Origin: Sulfuricella sp.
GTDB lineage: Bacteria > Pseudomonadota > Gammaproteobacteria > Burkholderiales > Sulfuricellaceae
Assembly (NCBI GenBank): GCA_028714315.1
Contig: JAQTMN010000016.1
Span: 1 to 47,261, forward strand
Length of the DNA: 47,261 nt
Direction: 5' to 3'
Below the pieces are notes generated by a model that worked only from the letters and a program-made list of their open reading frames with translations, was not told the DNA's origin and searched no databases. The position numbers and the translations under genes were made by a program. Shown here in pieces: positions 45,093 to 47,261 of this stretch. Every line of letters begins with the position of its first letter. Position 1 is the stretch's first letter.

Positions 45093-45215
45093 ACCACGGG
45101 GCGCGCAATACGCGCCGCCCGCGACACCTCCGCTTTCCCCAGACTCGCGCCGCATCCATTCGGTGCCATTCGTCAAATCGCTACGCCCCAACGATCATGG
45201 CGCCGCGCCAAATCA

Positions 45216-45248
45216 TGAAACAGCACCCTTCACCCCTCGCGAGTTTCA
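45216..45248. repeat. Minimal P3 repeat
   Basis: TGAAACAGCACCC (45216-45228) and CTCGCGAGTTTCA (to 45248) with 7 bp between. It equals the outer ends of the element at 27490-27580 without its P2 interior, giving the apparent empty form. It lies in the 409-bp spacer 45093-45501, which otherwise holds only the apbE regulatory sites. Confidence 0.6.
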
Positions 45249-45375
45249 CGCCAACATCGATCCGGCCCATCGGCCTATTCTCAGTCTCTTATATAAGATA
45301 TATAATGCAAAAAATTTTGGGCCGATGAAGCCACGGCGAAACGAGGGATCGTTTGTCGCGTTCCGGCCGACAAAT

Positions 45376-45391
45376 TGTCCGCATCGCGACA
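45376..45391. promoter_or_regulatory. NifA upstream activator site of apbE-rseC-rnf
   Basis: TGT-CCGCATCGCG-ACA, an exact match to the NifA consensus TGT-N10-ACA, lies 54 bp upstream of the -24 element described at 45446. A related TTTGTCG...CGACAAA pair just before it has 13 bp spacing and is not a canonical site. Confidence 0.82.
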
Positions 45392-45445
45392 CTGGCCGCG
45401 GCCAAACGGTTCATGCAACCGGCTGTTTAACTGTGGATTTATACC

Positions 45446-45461
45446 TGGCATCGCTTTTGCT
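45446..45461 (+). promoter_or_regulatory. Sigma-54 promoter of apbE-rseC-rnf
   Basis: TGGCATCGCTTTTGCT has the -24 GG and -12 GC 10 bp apart and matches TGGCAC(G/A)-N4-TTGC(A/T) except for T and C at the sixth and seventh positions. It lies 40 bp before the apbE start codon. Confidence 0.85.
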
Positions 45462-45501
45462 ATTGGCTGTATAACGGATCACTTTATCGAGGTCGCACGC
45501 T

Positions 45502-46500
45502 ATGCCCGCTGTCATGTCTCGCCGCCGCTTCATCACCATCGCCGCCGCTGCCGTCGGCCTGCCGCTGCTGCTCCGGGCGGGCGGCTCCCAAGCCAGGCCG
45601 GTGCACTGGGAAGGCAATGCGCTGGGCGCGCCCGCCTCGATCCAGCTGTATTCCACCGACGAAGCCCAGGCGCGCGCCGCCATCGCCGCCGGGCTGGACG
45701 AACTGAAGCGGCTGGAGGCGATTTTCAGCGTCTACCGCGCCGACAGCGCCATTTCGGCGCTCAACCGCGACGGCGTGCTGGAAAATGCGCCGGCCGACTT
45801 CGTCGCGCTGCTGAGCCGCGCCCTCACCGTCGCCAGGATCAGCGACGGCGTCTATGACCCGACCGTGCAGCCGTTGTGGCAAACCTATTTCCGCCACTTC
45901 ACCGCCGCGGTTCCCGACCCCGCCGGGCCGTCGCAAAGCGACATCGCCGCCGCGCTCGCGCTGGTGGACTGGCGCGCGATCGAGCTGGACGCGGCCAACC
46001 GCCGCATCGCCTTCGCCCGGCCCGGCATGGGGCTGACGCTCAACAGCGGCGCCCAGGGCTACATCACCGACCGCGTCACCGAAGTGCTGCGCGCCCACGG
46101 CTTCGACCGCATGCTGGTGGACATGGGCGAGCCGCGCGCCCTTTCGACCAAGCCCGACGGCTCGGCCTGGCGCATCGGCATCGCCAATCCCGCCGACCCC
46201 GGCCGCACCGTCACCACGCTGGAAGTGGTGGACAAATGCATCGCCACCTCGGGCGGCTACGGCACGCTGTTCGACCCCGACGGCCGCTTCACCCATCTGA
46301 TGGACACCCGCACCGGCCGCACCGCGCCGGCGCTGCTGGGCGTTTCCGTGGTGGCGAACAACGGCACCACCGCCGACGGCCTGTCCACCGCCATGCTGAT
46401 GGCGCCGGTCGAGCGCCGCCAGGCCATCCTCAAGGCGGCCGGCGGCATCAAGGCCATTTTCGTCACGCCCGACGGCGTCGCCTCCACCGTGGACGCCTGA
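45502..46500 (+). CDS. apbE: FAD:protein FMN transferase ApbE
   Basis: A 332-residue flavin transferase that attaches FMN covalently to threonines of Rnf/Nqr subunits in the periplasm. SRRRFITIAAAAVGLPLLL at the N-terminus is a Tat-type signal. LEAIFSVYRADSAISALNRDG is the FAD-binding start, and LNSGAQGYITDRV and GGYGTLFDPDGRFTHLMDTRTGR match family segments around the active site. The position right before rseC and rnfA is the expected one, since ApbE matures RnfD and RnfG. It is preceded by NifA and sigma-54 sites, implying expression during nitrogen fixation. The stop overlaps the next start by 1 base. Confidence 0.95.
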   Translation: MPAVMSRRRFITIAAAAVGLPLLLRAGGSQARPVHWEGNALGAPASIQLYSTDEAQARAAIAAGLDELKRLEAIFSVYRADSAISALNRDGVLENAPADFVALLSRALTVARISDGVYDPTVQPLWQTYFRHFTAAVPDPAGPSQSDIAAALALVDWRAIELDAANRRIAFARPGMGLTLNSGAQGYITDRVTEVLRAHGFDRMLVDMGEPRALSTKPDGSAWRIGIANPADPGRTVTTLEVVDKCIATSGGYGTLFDPDGRFTHLMDTRTGRTAPALLGVSVVANNGTTADGLSTAMLMAPVERRQAILKAAGGIKAIFVTPDGVASTVDA

Positions 46501-47027
46501 TGGAATCCCCGGCGGACGACACCCTGGATTTCAGCGCGCCGGCTATGGTCGAGGGCTTCGCCCACGTTGTGGCGGTGGAAGGCGATGTGGCCTGGCTGGA
46601 ACCCGAGCAGACCACCAGCTGCGGCAGCTGCGCCTCGTCCGGCGCCTGCGGCGCCAAGGGTATCGGCACCACGGCGAGCCGGCTCGAGGCACGCCGCTTC
46701 TCGCTCGAAAATCAGGCCAACCTCGCCGTCGGCGAGCGGGTCGTGATCGGCATCCGCGAAAACGCGCTGCTGAAGGCCTCGCTCACCGCTTACGCCATCC
46801 CGCTCGGCACCCTGCTCAGCGCCGGCGCGCTGGCCCAATGGGCCGCCGGCAGCGACGGCGTCACCATGGCGGCGATGGTAGGCGGCCTCGCGCTGGGCTT
46901 GGTCCTGGCCCGCCTCAACGCCCGCCGGCTGAACAATCGCGGCGAACTCGCTCCCCGCTTCCTGCGGCGCGCCGACGCGGCCGCTGTCTGTCATCCCGTT
47001 ACATTCAACAAGAAGGTCGAAGCATGA
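46500..47027 (+). CDS. RseC/MucC-family protein (SoxR-reducing system/Rnf-linked)
   Basis: A 175-residue inner-membrane protein of the RseC/MucC family. The N-terminal domain carries three cysteines close together (SCGSCASSGACG) after VEGDVAWLEPEQTTSCGSC, and two transmembrane helices follow (LTAYAIPLGTLLSAGALAQWAAG and MAAMVGGLALGLVLARL). RseC members are found in sigma-E loci or next to Rnf/Rsx genes, where they take part in SoxR reduction or Rnf assembly; the context here favours Rnf. The ATG at 46500 overlaps the apbE stop (ATGA-like TGATG), and the end overlaps rnfA by 4 bp. Confidence 0.9.
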   Translation: MESPADDTLDFSAPAMVEGFAHVVAVEGDVAWLEPEQTTSCGSCASSGACGAKGIGTTASRLEARRFSLENQANLAVGERVVIGIRENALLKASLTAYAIPLGTLLSAGALAQWAAGSDGVTMAAMVGGLALGLVLARLNARRLNNRGELAPRFLRRADAAAVCHPVTFNKKVEA

Positions 47028-47261
47028 AGGCATACATCCTATTGATGGTGAGCGCGGCGCTGGTCAACAACGTCATCCTGGCCAGGTTCCTCGGCCTGTG
47101 CTCGTTCATGGGCGTCACCACCCGCATCGACACGGCCGTCGGCATGGGCATGGCGACCACTTTCGTCATCACCGTTTCGTCGATGGCCGACTGGGCGGTC
47201 GAAACCTACCTGTTGCAGCCATTCGGCCTGGGTTATTTGCGCACCGTGACCTTCATCCTGG
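47024..47261 (+). CDS. rnfA: Electron transport complex subunit RnfA, 5' part
   Basis: The first 79 residues of RnfA/RsxA, cut by the window edge. MVSAALVNNVILARFLGLCSFMGV is the highly conserved first helix with the Cys that helps hold an intramembrane Fe-S cluster with RnfE; the second helix (GMGMATTFVITVSSMADWAV) follows. Rnf uses ion-motive force and NADH to reduce ferredoxin, which feeds nitrogenase. It overlaps the rseC-like gene by 4 bp and belongs to the NifA-driven operon starting at apbE. rnfBCDGE should follow outside the window. Confidence 0.95.
   Translation, partial: MKAYILLMVSAALVNNVILARFLGLCSFMGVTTRIDTAVGMGMATTFVITVSSMADWAVETYLLQPFGLGYLRTVTFIL

Noticed and set aside
45363..45375. 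TTTGTCG...CGACAAA pair upstream of apbE as an additional NifA site
   Set aside because: Spacing between TGT and ACA is 13, not 10; only the site at 45376-45391 fits.
45163..45474. 103-codon plus-strand frame in the apbE upstream spacer
   Set aside because: It covers the P3 repeat, the NifA site and the sigma-54 promoter and has no coding character.

Overview
The window is a high-GC (clearly above 60%) proteobacterial chromosome segment, most likely from a nitrogen-fixing betaproteobacterium of the Nitrosomonadales/Rhodocyclales type. This rests on the nif, mod, draG and rnf content, on the yhdP-nit-tldD order, and on the ilvE-zinc finger-waaF order with glnE nearby. Genus cannot be fixed from the sequence alone.

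Layout. 1-5.5 kb: the 3' end of draG, a RelB/RelE-type toxin-antitoxin pair, then molybdenum homeostasis (modE on the minus strand; mop, modA, modB, modC on the plus strand) around a ModE-box region. 5.5-11.6 kb: a YciI-like protein, a small exported coiled-coil protein and a GNAT acetyltransferase, then a minus-strand nif operon nifB - ferredoxin - IscA-like - nifZ - nifT - SIR2-like. A sigma-54 promoter and a NifA activator site lie upstream of nifB. 11.8-15.6 kb: a divergent protein-deacetylase-like gene and a Pat-type lysine acetyltransferase. 15.6-16.9 kb: a low-GC island with a PIN nuclease and an unknown partner. 17-26.2 kb: a two-domain kinase, a DUF2934 protein, a small exported protein, tldD, a nitrilase-family amidase and yhdP. 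26.3-30.3 kb: an XRE-like regulator beside a perfect 34-bp palindrome, vapBC, and acs. 30.5-39.6 kb: glnE, an unusual Fic protein, ilvE, a zinc-finger protein, waaF, an HDOD protein and hemN. 39.7-44.6 kb: an unknown ~700-residue protein, a papain-like protease and a phosphohexomutase. 44.6-47.3 kb: a frameshifted DUF4258 toxin gene with its zinc-finger antitoxin, then apbE-rseC-rnfA behind a second NifA/sigma-54 promoter.

How it works together. Molybdate uptake (ModABC), storage (Mop) and sensing (ModE) feed FeMo-cofactor assembly (NifB and accessory proteins). DraG reactivates nitrogenase after ADP-ribosylation. The Rnf complex, matured by ApbE, is expected to supply low-potential electrons. 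GlnE links this to glutamine synthetase control. Both nif-type promoters carry TGT-N10-ACA activator sites, so nifB and rnf are probably co-induced by NifA. Pat, the deacetylase-like protein and Acs could form an acetyl-CoA control circuit.

The other striking property is the density of short palindromic repeats between genes. Several families sit inside one another, usually at the symmetry centre of the host palindrome, and repeat ends often abut or supply stop codons of neighbouring genes. Other candidates for something new are the SIR2-like nif protein and the Fic protein (each lacking an expected catalytic residue), the papain-like protease with its unknown partner (neither with a signal peptide), and the low-GC PIN island. 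No tRNA, rRNA or CRISPR array was seen.
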